Shown: piece after piece, positions 1-11,727 of the stretch
Position numbering within the stretch: the first letter of the stretch is position 1
Layout: each line of letters starts with the position of its first letter
Source: Bradysia coprophila
Lineage: Eukaryota; Arthropoda; Insecta; Diptera; Sciaridae
DNA: 64,000 nucleotides
Direction of reading: 5' to 3'
Assembly (NCBI RefSeq): GCF_014529535.1
Contig: NC_050735.1
Span: 2,170,001-2,234,000 of the forward strand
Position numbers and translations under genes: made by a program
The notes under the pieces: generated by a model
What the model saw: the letters and a program-made list of their open reading frames with translations, nothing else
The model's database searches: none
Told to the model about the DNA's origin: nothing

Positions 1-65
1 TTTCAGGTTGGGATGCTATAGCTCGATTTTCGTAGACAATTGTTTGACTTCAAAGCTAACTGCTA

Positions 66-227
66 ATGCGCACATGCCCTAAAGATCTAGACGATCCAGA
101 TGTTCAGAAAGCACTTTCAAAAACCAAAGAAAATATCACATCGTCACATTGCCGAAGTCTTCGGAGACATTTGACTGAACTTATCGTTTCACTTAACAAT
201 TGGAAGAATAAGAACCTTCGACATTAA
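66..227 (+). other. Short open frame, possible relic or terminal exon
   Basis: A 53-codon open frame runs from an ATG at 66 to TAA. It is lysine-, serine- and arginine-rich and looks helical, but I recognise no family. An in-frame stop lies just upstream, and no strong splice acceptor decides the matter. It could be the last coding piece of a gene outside the window, or chance. Confidence 0.12.
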
Positions 228-518
228 GAGAAAATGCTTCGATGTAATGGAAAGACAGATAGGTGATATGTTCAAATGTGGAAATGTGACTATTCCAAAG
301 AATGGAAATTTTCACTGTATTTGTCAAGAGTGTAGTCTACTTACAATCTACTCGGGTCATTGTTCCGATCATATCATCTGGATTCTATATAGCCTCGTTC
401 ACAGTATGTTACGACTAAACATTCAATGTGAACGAGCTAAAGTCATTACAAATCCAATCAATTATAAGTAACAATTTGGCGTAAGAACCCGAAAATGTAA
501 AATATGAAAATCACTCAC

Positions 519-1295
519 CTGTCCATACATATCCTTATGCTTCCCCAACAGTATTCGCACGCACGCATTTTTCTTAAATTCCAACACTTCATCCTTAGCT
601 GGCGCAACTAGCAATGTCTTTGGTTTCACCAATTTATCCGCGCCCAGGCCCAGTCCCTTCGGTCGAACCATCGGTTCATCGTGGGCAATTTTCTTCTCAC
701 TTTTCACTTCATCTTTAAAGCCCATGCCACGAAGCATGGCCAAACCGAACTGTGATATGGGTATGTCTTCATAATCGTTTAACGTCGATTCAACCGCACC
801 GTCCAACGGTAATTCGTCTACTTTTAATGGCAGTGAAAACACTTTATTCGCATCGTCATCGAGCTCTTGGCGTTCCTTTAGACTGTTCAAAATTTCCTGT
901 GCGGCTCGTTGTTCCAATGTTTTCGGATCGTCGCTGTTGTCTGCGATCTTGTTGTCGACATTTTCATCGATTGGATTTTCATTTCCTTCGAGTGTGTCTT
1001 TCAATGCTTGCAGAGCGGCAAGCGCTGCTGATGTTTTCGTACTGTTCTTCAGCGGAATGATTAGCGGTTTTTCTTCTTTTTTCACCTCGCTGCGTTTGCA
1101 ATCAAATGGAATTGTTTGGATTAGATGAATTAAATGATTGATAAAAAATTGATTTACTTGCCCGATAATTTTAATCGTTTGTCCTTCCAAACATTTGATC
1201 AGTTCGATGCTGTTGTCGGCTTTCGTTGCAGTTCCCGGCAATATTTTCGGTTTTATGGATTTGCTGAAACCGAAAGAGATTTTCTTCTCTGCCAT
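519..1295 (-). CDS. GPKOW: GPKOW-like G-patch/KOW spliceosomal protein, 5' part
   Basis: GPKOW (Spp2-related) binds the DEAH helicase DHX16/Prp2 in the nucleus and helps activate the spliceosome. The start at 1295 gives MAEKKISFGF, matching the ISFGF N-terminus of the family; the open frame upstream of it is not conserved. A probable 72-base intron (1157-1086) follows codon 46: removing it joins LEGQTIKIIGQ to VKKEEKPLIIPL at the same spacing as in animal GPKOW. The G-patch core FGLAMLRGMGF and the conserved RPKGLGLGA follow, then the start of the first KOW motif (GKHKDMYGQ). Coding ends at a GTGAGT donor after 519, so the rest of the KOW region lies in later exons. I could not identify these in bases 1-518, and they are probably beyond the window edge. 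About 235 residues are visible of a protein usually 450-500 long. Confidence 0.85.
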
Positions 1296-1900
1296 TTTGT
1301 TAATTGGTTTCTTAATTGTTACACGTTTCTTATGGACGATTATTATTTCTTTTGTGGCAAAACTCGATAGACAAAATTCGTAAACAAACCCGACAAGCCC
1401 GCACAAAAACTATAACCAAACTTTCACGGTGTGAAATGTCAAATTTGTCAAAATCGTTGGAATATGAGCCACCATGAGCAGGATGAGCAGTATGTGTCAA
1501 TCGGGTAAATATATGGCGGCAAATTAATAGATATTTGAAAAAATTGAGTTTTCTTAGGAAGAAAATTTCTTTTTGACTTTCTGTTTGAAAATAGCTATCC
1601 ACGGACTAGGACTAGACTACATTAGGCATTGTAGTCTTTCAACACTTTCAAACAAAAAAAGTTGTTTGTTTACAGAGTGACGAGAATAGGAAAATCCAAA
1701 CATAAGGCGAATTTTTAGCGGAAGCCGGATGGCTGTGAGGCCATTTTTTGTTCATTTTTCACTCGTTCACCTAAAATTCAAATTCTGAAGCACACTTACA
1801 GCGTTCACGTTCACATTTCGAAATGCTGTACGAATTTTGACAGTCGCGATAGTTATTTACGTATCGATTGAGTAGGCCAAAATAGTTACGTATTAAGTTT
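1296..1900. other. Upstream region of GPKOW, no gene seen
   Basis: This is the 5' flank of the minus-strand GPKOW gene. I see no coding exon, repeat or RNA gene. It should hold the promoter, but no TATA box or initiator stands out. Confidence 0.4.
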
Positions 1901-2013
1901 TGTATGCTTGCTACAAGGACCGAAAGTAAAGAAATGTCAATTCAAGGGACAAAAGCGAAAGCACCGCGCCGCGAATTGACAGCTTTACTTTCGGTCCTCT
2001 TAGCAAGCATACA
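1901..2013. mobile_element. Inverted-repeat MITE, GCTTGCTA family
   Basis: Arms of about 30 bases (1901-1930 and 1984-2013) pair almost throughout; key matching blocks are TGTATGCTTGCTA and GGACCGAAAGTAAA. A related copy lies at 49177-49276. No clear target duplication was found. Confidence 0.7.
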
Positions 2014-2112
2014 AACAAATTTTTTGCTTTTGAACACTTTTCTGTTGTTCTGATGACATTTTGACAGGTTTAATTTTTGGAGTTGTTTAATTTCGTATCA
2101 GGCCGTGTGAAG

Positions 2113-2298
2113 TATAGGTTTCTTTCAAGGCCGTTCAAAATGTCAATCGTCATCCACAGAGAAGCCAACACAACCTCACTTTGAAGTTGCAATGAACAAA
2201 TTTGTTTAAGTTGCGGTTATGTTTGCTTCTGTGGATGACGGTCGGTTGTTTTCGGCCTGTCAAAATTCGTTTTTACCGGACGATGGAAGAAACCTATA
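2113..2298. mobile_element. Inverted-repeat MITE
   Basis: Terminal blocks TATAGGTTTCTT and its complement (AAGAAACCTATA) bound the unit. Internal arms contain ATCGTCATCCACAGA and its near complement. It has no coding content. Confidence 0.6.
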
Positions 2299-2362
2299 AA
2301 TAACTTATTTTTAATTTATGTAAATTATTATTCTGTAGGACAAAAGTGTCAACAGCTGTTTG

Positions 2363-2483
2363 CCCGAGTAAAAATAAAAGTCTCAAAGATTCAAAAAGAG
2401 ACGTCTCACGTCTCACAATACAAAGGCTTTGAGACCATGAGACGTCTCTTTTCGAACCTTTGAGACTTTTATTTTTACTCGGG
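2363..2483. mobile_element. 121-bp near-perfect palindrome, CCCGAGTAAAA family
   Basis: The arms start CCCGAGTAAAAATAAAAG and contain AGAGACGTCTC blocks. They pair nearly base for base around a short centre. A second member of the same family lies at 47274-47394. Confidence 0.75.
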
Positions 2484-3031
2484 TCTCTGCTCTGTAATTT
2501 AAATGAGACTAAAAAAGGATATCAGATCCATTCTAATTCATTCTAATTAGATTCCTACTAAGATTCTAATAAGTGGGATGAGATCGGGATGGCAACAATA
2601 TTTTTCAATAATTTCTTCAAAAAATATTATTTTTTTTTTTCAATGGTTTTCATGATAACTCTTCTTTTCCTCTTTTTTCAATATAATTTTTTTTTTCTCA
2701 AAATCGTACACGGTCTATTATATAAAGAGAATAGACCGCAAGATAAAGAGAAATTGATCCCAGAACAACTAGCAGGAAAAAACAGTTCAATGGCAGAATA
2801 GATTTGTCTTGTAAATACAGAATGATTAAATTGAAAAGTTGACCAACGACCAACAGTTCTTGGCAATAGATAGATAAGAAGGCCAAAAGCGTTAAATTCT
2901 CTTTCCCTTTTGATCAATTCCTGTTTTTCAGCCATTAATTCCTTTTTTCTTGACATAAGTTCTCTTTCTTCTGCGATTAGTTTGAATGTATGCTCTTAAT
3001 TTTGGAAGCCTGCTAACGAAAATTAATTTCG

Positions 3032-3247
3032 TTAATTTTCCGTACACTGAAGATAATTGCGGCTCTCTGAATCTCGGCTCCATCGATTGCTGTTAAGGAG
3101 TCAGGACATGCCTCCAAAAAAAATTCTAAAAATCTAGAATTTTATCTTTTATTTTTATAATTTTTTTTTGAGGTTTTCCCTGACTCCTTAACAAAAATCC
3201 AGTGATTCGAAATATGACTAGCCGCAATTGTCGACACTGTGTTAATT
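3032..3247. mobile_element. Inverted-repeat element with nested hairpin
   Basis: The outer ends (TTAATTTTCCGTACACTG and complement) and ATTGCGGC/GCCGCAAT pair. An inner pair is TTAAGGAGTCAGG with CCTGACTCCTTAA. AT-rich centre, no coding sequence. Confidence 0.55.
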
Positions 3248-4302
3248 AAAACCAAATTTAGGATCTATCATAGACACCAATTGGTTTAAGGTCAAAAGTA
3301 AATAACAGAAACAGCGATCTGGGTGCCAATTCTCGAAACATTCGTAACTTTAAGAATTCGGTACTTGACAGTTCTTATGGGATTTTATACATGGAACTGT
3401 CAAGTTACGAAAATACTCGAATCGTCGCCCTGGGAGCGTATATTACTCGCAATAAATTTGTTAAACATTTTTCGAAATAAAACCAAAGCTGGCAGTTCGA
3501 AGAAGAATATTTCTGTCAAAACAAGAAATGGGACAAATGATGGAAATGGTATTTTTCATTTTACATTTTATCGATGCGAGGCGAAGCCGAAGTATCATCA
3601 GAAAAATCGTCAATAAAACTTTATTTGGAGTGGACGGAATAATGTGAAGGCTCATCAAACCGCATCTTGAAACCGAACATGATTAAAATCAAGGCTGTAT
3701 ACATACAAACAAATTCACCAAAATTGAATTTGTATGGCGTGGTGAATTTTTTGTATGAAACGTGGTGTGTAACCCGCGTATCTGCATCTGCGTGACCTCC
3801 CCAAAGTATACCGCCAAAATGTTTTGGTCACTCAAATTTACATTCTAATTATGTGTAGCCAGACCTCCACGGCTTCGTTTATTTTCTTTAGAAGAAGAAG
3901 AAGACTAGACAACAACCACAACTACACAGAACATCATAATCTGCCATAAAATTGCTTGCGCTGGTATTATTTAACAATAAAATAAAATTATTTAAGACTG
4001 TTCGAGTAAAAAATAGGTTAAATTAACAGTACTAGGTCATTACAAAATATTCTCATCTGTCTCATTACACCAAAGTCGTGTTTACAGTGTCAATTAGGAA
4101 TGTAAATCATTTCCATTAAAAGGCAACGATACGAGAAATGTAAATAAACAAAAACCCTAAAATAATACTAAAGAAAAAACATTTAACTGAAGTGCTATGT
4201 CGTCCATCTGACCTGATTTCCGGACGAATTCTTAAACTTTCTTAGCCGAGTCAAAAATTCACAATCACCTGATAAAAGTAAACATTCTTTACTCGTAGAA
4301 AA
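3248..4302. other. Intergenic, small hairpins only
   Basis: Between the element at 3032-3247 and the recombinase gene I see no coding exon. Short inverted repeats occur at 3360-3408 (arms around CTTGACAGTTC). A repeat fragment at 3525-3620 carries the GGCGAAGCC hairpin and shares AAATGATGGAAATGGTA with 28911-28932. The last few hundred bases should contain the promoter of the next gene. Confidence 0.4.
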
Positions 4303-5637
4303 ATGTATTCTGGCGGCGATGACATTTCCGGACGCTACACACCCAATGACATGATTGAAACAGCCCGTGTCGCTGTCCGAGATCTCGTACCTCAATCGTC
4401 GAGAGATCGATACGAAAAGATGTACAATTCGTTTAAGGCTTGGCAGGCAGTGAATAAATCAACAAACATTTCGCAGACTGTTCTATTGGCATTCTTTCAC
4501 GAAATGGCACAGAAGCACAAACCGTCAACCTTATGGGCGTACTATTCAATGTTAAAGACTACGATAAGAGCAAATGACAGTCTCGATATCGGTCAATATG
4601 TGCAGCTATCGGCCTTCCTCAAATCAAAGGCCACTGGATATTTGCCGGTCAAGGCTGGTGTGTTTAGCCTAGCAGACATTCACAAATTCATTGATGATGC
4701 GCCGGATGAGCTATGGTTGGATGTGAAGGTAAGCGAAATTGCCAAAATAATCTTGTCTGCCGAGTTTTCTTAACTTTTTGGTTTATCGTTGCAGGTCGTC
4801 TGTATTTTTGCCGTCTCCGGAGCGTGCAGTTCACACGAATTGCCAAGAATTCACTTAAATGACGTTGAAAATCATGGCGACATGCTACTAGTGAAAATTT
4901 TGAAATCCAAAACTAAACTCGACCGGTCATTCACCATCACCGGGGAATTTCGCACTGTAGTGCAAAAATACGCCGCTTTACGACGACCCGGCATGGAAGA
5001 GCAGCGTTTCTTCATAAATTACCAGCGTGGTAAATGTACGAATCAAGTTATTGGCAAAAATAAATTCGCTTCAATGCCTCGCCGAATCGCACAATACTTA
5101 AACTTACCGGAACCGGAGAGTTTCACCGGTCATTCATTTCGTAAAACGTCCCATACCTTTCAAAAAACATCATCCACCATATTAACCAATGGATTCATTG
5201 ACGGAACTGAATCAACACGATCGAAAGCGGCCCAACACAGCCTAATGGGTAACTCAATAACTCCACTCGGTTATCCTGTCACAGCTCAAAATTCCAATGC
5301 CAATGCCACATTGAATGGATCGAATGCGGTTCCACTAGCAGCCACCAGTTACTCCAGAGGGCCCAGAAGAAAATTCGGCGAAATATACTGCGATGACATG
5401 GGCGAGTTAACATATCGGTGTACGGTGTGCAATGCAGAAATGGATCACAGCGATGAGTTCAGCCTTCATTATATGTCACACTTTAGGGACGTGTTTCAAG
5501 GCAAAGTGGAACCGCAGCACAGACCAAACATATCACAAGTAGAATATATAATCTCTGAACCCATTTCTGTAATCAAATTGGAAGAACCAGAAACGATAAT
5601 AAAATCGGAACCGCTGTATTTCGAAGAGGATGGATAA
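4303..5637 (+). CDS. Domesticated Crypton-type tyrosine recombinase with C-terminal zinc-finger block
   Basis: Two exons (4303-4728, 4795-5637; 66-base intron) give 422 residues. Residues 1-142 form a helical core-binding-like domain, and 143 to about 285 the catalytic fold of Crypton/insect YR proteins. The key sites are damaged: the position of the first catalytic Arg is Ser154 (GACSSHEL), the box 2 H255 and R258 survive (GHSFRKTS), the following segment with the second His/Trp is shortened, and the nucleophile Tyr is Phe276 (NGFID). DNA cleavage is therefore unlikely; a DNA-binding role is plausible. From about residue 333 comes a block (KFGEIYC, then one C2H2 finger, then HFRDVF) shared with the N-terminus of the zinc-finger gene at 12467. 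The tail has SUMO-type motifs (IKLE, IKSE). It stops exactly where its paralogue continues into fingers. No terminal repeats flank it, so it looks like a host gene. Confidence 0.75.
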
Positions 5638-5641
5638 ATTG

Positions 5642-5647
5642 AATAAA
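5642..5647 (+). promoter_or_regulatory. Poly(A) signal of the recombinase gene
   Basis: AATAAA lies 4 bases after the stop codon. Its position fits a 3' end, but the close spacing and AT-rich context make it tentative. Confidence 0.35.
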
Positions 5648-6868
5648 ATTCGGTTGCACCGATGAACTTTATTGATTTAAGTGTTTAATTCTTACGTCGA
5701 GTGATAAGGTTGTATGGTCGAATGTAGCTCCTCAGTAGTAGTATACAAACTGGAGTTTCGCGGATGATTTGTCAAAGATTTCTTTTTTATGCCAAATATT
5801 ACGTTTATTAGTGCCACTAACGACTGTTCTTTAAATCCAAGTTAAAGTGTCATTCTGAATATACGCTCGCTTCAGGGGAAGGGGAAAATTGTATAACACT
5901 CTGGTAGCTCAAGTTACAGCAACGCACGCTTCTGTCTTATAGAAGCTATTCTTATGCAGAAACAATTCTTAGCGAGCTATTTCGCAATTTATAGTAATCA
6001 GAGCGGCAGTTCATAGAAATTGCCTTAAAGAACTCGTGTACGTCGTGCACTTGAATAGTCATATCAAGGATTAATTGCCAGCGTTCATAAATGATGTCCG
6101 CAATTTTTTGTCGTTTTCATAAGCCCATCTCCACAAGACACAGATGTCATTAATGAACGATCCCTACAGTGACTCGAAACTTTAAAAAAAGATAAATTTT
6201 GTTATTCTCAAAAATTTGGAAGACTCATATTGTTCTTGAGGATAACTATGCAGAAAGCATATATCTAAAAAAAATCGTACTTGTGAGGCTTGACCTCTTA
6301 GCCTTTTTCTTCAGGCCGATATTCAGAACAGGCTAAACAATGGAAAACAAAACATAACTGTCGATCCAATCAACACAGAATTTCTCGTGTGTATGAAGCT
6401 GTTCTATCGATCTATAGGGTAGATTGTCATCCCGAGGCGAAGTCAAGTTGTGTTGGACCATATCTGAGAAAACTGTTCAGTTTATGTAAATTTAGGCCAA
6501 CTGTTGACTCTTCTCAGGACTGGTCGAGCTTTGGTCAACTTTGGGTGGAACTACCACATTTGTAATAGTTATATTGCAATTTCCATTTCTGAAAGAGGAT
6601 TCTAGTCTCGATTCTAGTGAAATGATGATGATATAGACTCTAATTTCAGCTAAGTATATATCCATGCATAACTAAGTGAAGCTTCTAAGCCTCTTAAAAA
6701 GGATCACACTACAGTTGTCTATTGGCTAGCATATCTAGCACCAAAATATTGTTTAGAATACTTTACAGTTAACCTATAGGCTATAGCAATAAACCCTTTA
6801 CAAATTTGTAGGTTACAACTAAACCAAATTCTTTTTTTTTTAAACCATTCAAACACGCAAAAAAATGT
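5648..6868. other. Intergenic, no gene seen
   Basis: AT-rich sequence without a convincing exon, clean inverted repeat or RNA gene. It may hold decayed repeats that cannot be placed by eye. Confidence 0.4.
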
Positions 6869-7221
6869 TACAGTTCAATTGAAAGATTTACTGCTGTCTT
6901 GTGTAAGAGGCTAGCGGAAACAACTGAAGATAGTCAGTCCACTCTGGCTTTTGGACCGCCGCTAGTTCTCGAGGTCGAAACAGCCTTCTTTTTCTCAATT
7001 CATTCACTTAACGTGAGTCCAGGGTAAGGGAAGAGTGTTTAAACTCTGTTTGTTTCTAATTTATTTTATTTTGTTTTTAGCTTCATTTAGATAGGCATTT
7101 CAGCTGTGTGATGAAGAAGGGGAACGCCAGCTCGCTGTGATTCACTTCAGGTTATACTCCTCACTGAGTATATAGAAGTAAAGGACGGGTTAGGCTTAGT
7201 CCAACCACTGAAAAATAACTA
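6869..7221 (+). repeat. 353-bp direct repeat, copy 1
   Basis: It is nearly identical and equal in length to 8324-8676. It contains TCAGTCCACTCTGGC and a T-rich tract ending TTTTTAG. The pair brackets 1102 bases, giving an 1808-bp unit that resembles a non-autonomous LTR element. However, I found no matching target duplication, primer-binding site or polypurine tract. A segmental duplication is the alternative. Confidence 0.8.
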
Positions 7222-8323
7222 ACGGAATGCATGTACCCTCGCACGAGGATGGATCGTACATTAATACGACTGCTGAATCACGGCTAGCAGCTGGTCTCGG
7301 AATGGACTCGGTTTGTTTCCAAACGTTGTATGGAAAAAGAGAAGTTGCAGTTCGTTTTCATGGTTGGACTTGAATTTTGATCAGAAATAGAGAATCGTGG
7401 ACATAGAATGGACGGCGAATCATAAGGGAAAGAATCTGAATGCAGCAGTCGAAGGAAAGAAGAAGAAAAATCGGAATGCGGATGCGACGGGATTCGGTAA
7501 AGTTTGAGTAGTGGGGATCGTGGTTTGTTTTGGGGCTCTCTTTTGGGATGTCGATCTTTGTGAATTGAGTGTTAGTGAGTCATTCTTCGCAAATTGAGTT
7601 ACGACGGAATTTTCATGTTGATGATGTGGTGTTTCACTTGCCGATCTCACGAATTGAGTCATAATGCACTCTTCATTGCCACGAATTGAGTAATGATGCA
7701 CTCTTCGTTACCACGAATTGAGCCATGATTCACTCTTTGTTTCAACGAATTGAGTCATGATGCACTCTTCGTTCCCACGAGTTGGATTGGTGTGTTTTAC
7801 ATCACGAGTTGGATTGGTGTGTTTTACATCACGAGTTGACGTCTTTCTCTAGAGTGTGTGCTAAAAGGAGTTGATCTTTGCGAATTGAGTGTTGGCAGGT
7901 CATTCTTCGCAAATAGATTTTCAACGATACGTTTTGCTATGAAGTTTCCTTGTTTTCACTCACTGCTTTCTATTTTGTTTTCAACCAATGCTTTTTGCTG
8001 CGTAGAAGGCTGGAAACATTTTGTTTAGTTCGTTCTACCTAGGAGGCTGGAAGGCCACCTTTCAGGCTTTCACTTTTTCTTTTTCGGATGTAACGAACGG
8101 AGCTTGACAGAGTTTTTCAACGAGATTGAGTCTGAGTTTGTGCGGTGGTATGTGTTTTGTTTTTGTTGTTTAAGTGGTGTTATTGTGTGAATTTTTACTC
8201 TCGATTTTTGCGTTTTTACTCTTATTTTGGTGCTACGTTTTTTGGGATTGTTTCAGAGTAGCTTTCTTTGACGCCCGATTTTCCATCAGCAGATGGCAAT
8301 TACTTATGTAAACTTTCTAACGC
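7222..8323 (+). repeat. Spacer between the 353-bp repeats
   Basis: 1.1 kb with no long open frame. It holds a minisatellite (7560-7860) and T-rich unstructured sequence towards 8320. If the flanking repeats are LTRs this is the internal region, but it encodes no gag or pol. Confidence 0.55.
7560..7860 (+). repeat. Minisatellite, ACGAATTGAGT unit
   Basis: About six diverged units of roughly 32 bases share ACGAATTGAGTCATGATGCA and end in CTCTTCGTT. They pass into two identical 27-base units starting ACGAGTTGGATTGGTG. Confidence 0.8.
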
Positions 8324-8676
8324 TACAGTTCAATTGAAAGATTTACTGCTGTCTTGTGTAAGAGGCTAGCGGAAACAACTGAAGATAGTCAGTCCACTCT
8401 GGCTTTTGGACCGCCGCTAGTTCTCGAGGTCGAAACAGCCTTTTTTTTCTCAATTCATTCACTTAACGTGAGTCCAGGGTAAGGGAAGAGTGTTTAAACT
8501 CTGTTTGTTTCTAATTTATTTTATTTTGTTTTTAGCTTCATTTAGATAGGCATTTCAGCTGTGTGATGAAGAAGGGGAACGCCAGCTTGCTGTGATTCAC
8601 TTCAGGTTATACTCTTCACTGAGTATATAGAAGAAAAGGACGGGTTAGGCTTAGTCCAACCACTGAAAAATAACTA
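8324..8676 (+). repeat. 353-bp direct repeat, copy 2
   Basis: Second copy of the repeat at 6869-7221, in the same orientation and with only a few differences. The similarity ends sharply on both sides. Confidence 0.8.
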
Positions 8677-8694
8677 AAGGAAAAAATAGTTTGA

Positions 8695-9090
8695 ACATGC
8701 TACATGCGTCGAAAACCGTACTTTTCATGTTTCAAGCACTACTTTCGACGCCCTCAGCATGTAATAAATATTATGCACGTATGGCAAAGCGGTCGAGGCT
8801 TGCCGAGACGGCTTGTCATATGTGCATATTCTTTTTTATCGCATAAGCGAAAACGAGACAACAAGATATGCGAATGACACTTTGACAACTTACAGAAGTA
8901 TAATGTTTGTTTATATATCCTAGGTGAATAATTTTTTCGGGGAATCACACCGAGTATGCGATTAAATCCATTACATAACTCGGGATAAAGTCTCGTTTTC
9001 GTGTGTTTATTGACCTCGGGTTCGCCTCGGATCAACAAAATTCACATGAAAACTGTACTTTTCATCTTTTTATCCCTAGTCATGTAAAAT
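8695..9090. repeat. Dispersed composite inverted repeat
   Basis: The left part (CATGCTACATGCGTCGAAAAC) and the right part (TTACATAACTCGGGATAAA, then CCTCGGGTTCGCCTCGG) are also found, inverted, at 53590-53790 and in part at 27690-27860. The middle (8760-8940) resembles 55250-55430, which suggests a nested insertion. Confidence 0.55.
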
Positions 9091-9101
9091 ACAATTGGGT
9101 G

Positions 9102-9183
9102 ATACTTATCCTACTTGGAGAAACCTTTGCAGATTGTGTAAATTTATGTAATCTTCATAGTTTTCTCCAAGTGGGATAAGTAT
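9102..9183. mobile_element. 82-bp inverted repeat
   Basis: The arms ATACTTATCCTACTTGGAGA and their complement (9160-9183) pair with only one or two mismatches around an AT-rich loop. A short MITE is likely. Confidence 0.65.
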
Positions 9184-9596
9184 GACCGACAAACCAATTT
9201 TTTCTTCAAAAGTAACACATTTTTGCATGCTTTCTTGGTTTTAACTTTTTTTTTTTTTAATATTTTGGTTCAAATAAATCATCAAAAGACAAATATTCTT
9301 CCACCTAACTGAAGGCTACAAATTTGCAAAGTGTCCATTGCTGTTAAGACACATCGATGCTTTACTGAAGAGCATGCATTTGGGCGTTTTTCAAATATTG
9401 GATTCTAGTTTACTTCCGATGATATCTTTCCACCATATTCCTATTTCAAAAATAATTATAGTATCGCATGTTATGTGTTAGCTTTCACAGGAAATTGATG
9501 AACTGCTGACTTTTCTCAGATGAGCTGGTCAAACCAAGGCTATTTACTTGGGGAGTATACAGCCTTGGGCCAAACGACTACAACCGAAACTAATTT

Positions 9597-10580
9597 TTCC
9601 CTTGACTGAAAGTCAAGGGTCTTATGCCAGAAAATACCCTAAAATGTTAGTAACCATACAGTGTATGAAAAATTATCAAAACTTTAATTGTTTGAAATAA
9701 TTTTTTTTGTCACGACGATAACTTGAGTAATTCTTAACCGATTTGGATGATTTTTTTTAATCGACGAGGAATGAAATTCCTGAGGTTAAGTTCGAAGATG
9801 AGCCATGTCGGGATAAGGTTCTGGAAAATATTCCAGAAAAACATGATTTTATTGATAATTGTAATTGATAATACAGTGCTGATAATTGCTAATGTGATAA
9901 TGATAATTTAATGATAATTTAATGTGTTGTGGTGATATTATATAAAATGTTATTAAAAACGTAGAAGAATGGGATTTCTGAGGTTAAGTTCGAGGATGGG
10001 CAATGTATAAGGTTCTGGAAACTATTTCAGAAAAATAAGTATCTGATAATAATTGGTAATAATAATATTGTTCCCTTGACTGAAGTCAAGGGTCTTACGC
10101 CAGAAAATACCCTGAAATGTTGGTAACAGTTTACAGTACAGTGTATGAAAAATTATCAAAACCTTAATTGTTTGTAGCCATTTTTTTTGTCATGACGATA
10201 ACTTGAGTAATTCTTAACCGATTTTGATGATTTTTTTTAGAAGGTGGGCTATGTCGGGATATAAGGTTCTGGAAACTATTCCAGAAAACAGGATTTTACT
10301 CTGTTGATACTTGATAATACATGATATTATACCGCTGATAATTGATTTTGTGATAATTTATGATAATTTAATGTGTTGTGGCGATATTGTATGAAATGTT
10401 ATCAAAAACGTAATTGTTTGTAACCATTTTTTTGTCATGACGATAACTTCAGTAATAATTCTTAACCGATTTTAATAAAATTTCTTTTAATCGACGAGGA
10501 ATGGAATTCCCGAGATTAAGGTCGGAAGCTATTCCATTTACTATGTTGATAATTGATAATTATTGGTAATTGATCATGAT
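9597..10580 (+). repeat. Degenerate tandem repeat, about 300-475 bp units
   Basis: Three decaying units begin near 9597, 10072 and 10391. Shared landmarks are TTGACTGAAAGTCAAGGGTC (short form in copy 2), AGTGTATGAAAAATTATCAA, CGATAACTTGAGTAATTCTT and GGTTCTGGAAA. They are probably remnants of a retroelement 3' region. Confidence 0.65.
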
Positions 10581-10999
10581 TCCCTTCACTGAGAGAAGAA
10601 GATACGTCTGTTTTGAATGAAGTCGTTGTCGTTCCTGTTGTCAAAGTTCGGATTAACAGTTAATTGGAACAAACTTTTAGGACTGTCGTATTACTTTTAA
10701 GAAAACAAAATAATTTACCGCATTAACTTAAGTATGGTTGCCACTCAACAAAAAAGGATGTACTCCTTGAGATAGCAAACTGTCAAGTAAACAAAGCAAA
10801 AATTCTTTTTTTTTTCTTTCACACGGAGTATTTTTGTGGTAAATGGTAAATGGAGAATTAAAAATGGTTACTACAGTGGTATTATTGATATTTAGGTATT
10901 TATCTTCGTTCTGGTTACTTCATTCTCGCAATAATACCACAGCGAAGAATTCGGCTTATTTAAAATACAATGCACTATCGGCAATTATTTTTGATTTAA

Positions 11000-11085
11000 T
11001 GCCACCACGAAAAAGGCTGTTGGCGCAACCTTCTAATAATACAACCTTGGAAACCACAGCGGATCATACTGATATATACAGAGTG
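11000..11085 (+). other. Possible first coding exon, weak
   Basis: An ATG at 11000 begins MPPRKRLLAQPSNN with a basic start, and the frame meets a GTGAGT donor-like site near 11084. No downstream exon that fits was found before the zinc-finger gene. It may be chance. Confidence 0.15.
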
Positions 11086-11221
11086 TGAGTTGTGTGGATT
11101 GAGTGGAATTCATTGAAAACGTCAAATTCCTAACAAAAAAGACATTTGAAATGTTGGCGACTGTACCTGAAATCACATATACAGTGAGCATATAGTATTA
11201 CAAACAAGCAATTCTAACATT

Positions 11222-11530
11222 AGACAACTCCGACGAGTGTGAAGTTTTCGGCCCGAGCGAAGCGAGGGTCGTAATTCACACGAGTTACGGTATCATATTG
11301 CAATCTTAGACAGCTCGAACGAGTGAGAAGTTTGCGGCTATGCCAAACCTAATATTAAACAACTCGTACGAGTGTGAAGTTTGCGGCCCGAGCGAAGCGA
11401 GGGTCGTAATTCACACGAGTTGCGGTATCGTATTGCAATATTAAACAGCTCGGACGAGCGATAAGTTTGCGGTTAGAGCGAATCGAAGGCCGTAATTGAC
11501 ACGAGTTGCGGTATCTTACTGCATTAGTTA
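11222..11530. repeat. About 120-bp tandem units with palindromic cores
   Basis: Three imperfect units carry GAGTGTGAAGTTT and AATTCACACGAGTT as facing arms, with GCGAAGC at the centre (11257-11263 in the first unit). The second unit is partly degraded. Related scraps occur at 58080-58270. Confidence 0.7.
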
Positions 11531-11727
11531 ACAACTCGGGTCTTATTGGATTATTGCACAATTTAAACGAATACAAAGTGACAACATTTCATTTTTGTAG
11601 AAGTAAATGTATCAAATTGAGAATTGTGTTAGATTATTACATCCATACCGTGACAAAAAGGCTTGGACTTCAGGAATTGTCCATTCTCACCCAGATGAAA
11701 AAATCAGTTAATATAAAATAAGATAAT

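Noticed and set aside
1296-1406. Upstream extension of the GPKOW frame
   Set aside because: The extra 37 codons are not conserved in the family, and MAEKKISFGF fits the known N-terminus.
6869-8676. Firm call of an LTR retrotransposon
   Set aside because: No target duplication, primer-binding site, polypurine tract or coding remnants; kept as a direct repeat.
8754-9038. 94-codon minus-strand open frame
   Set aside because: It lies in a dispersed composite repeat, with no domain or codon structure.
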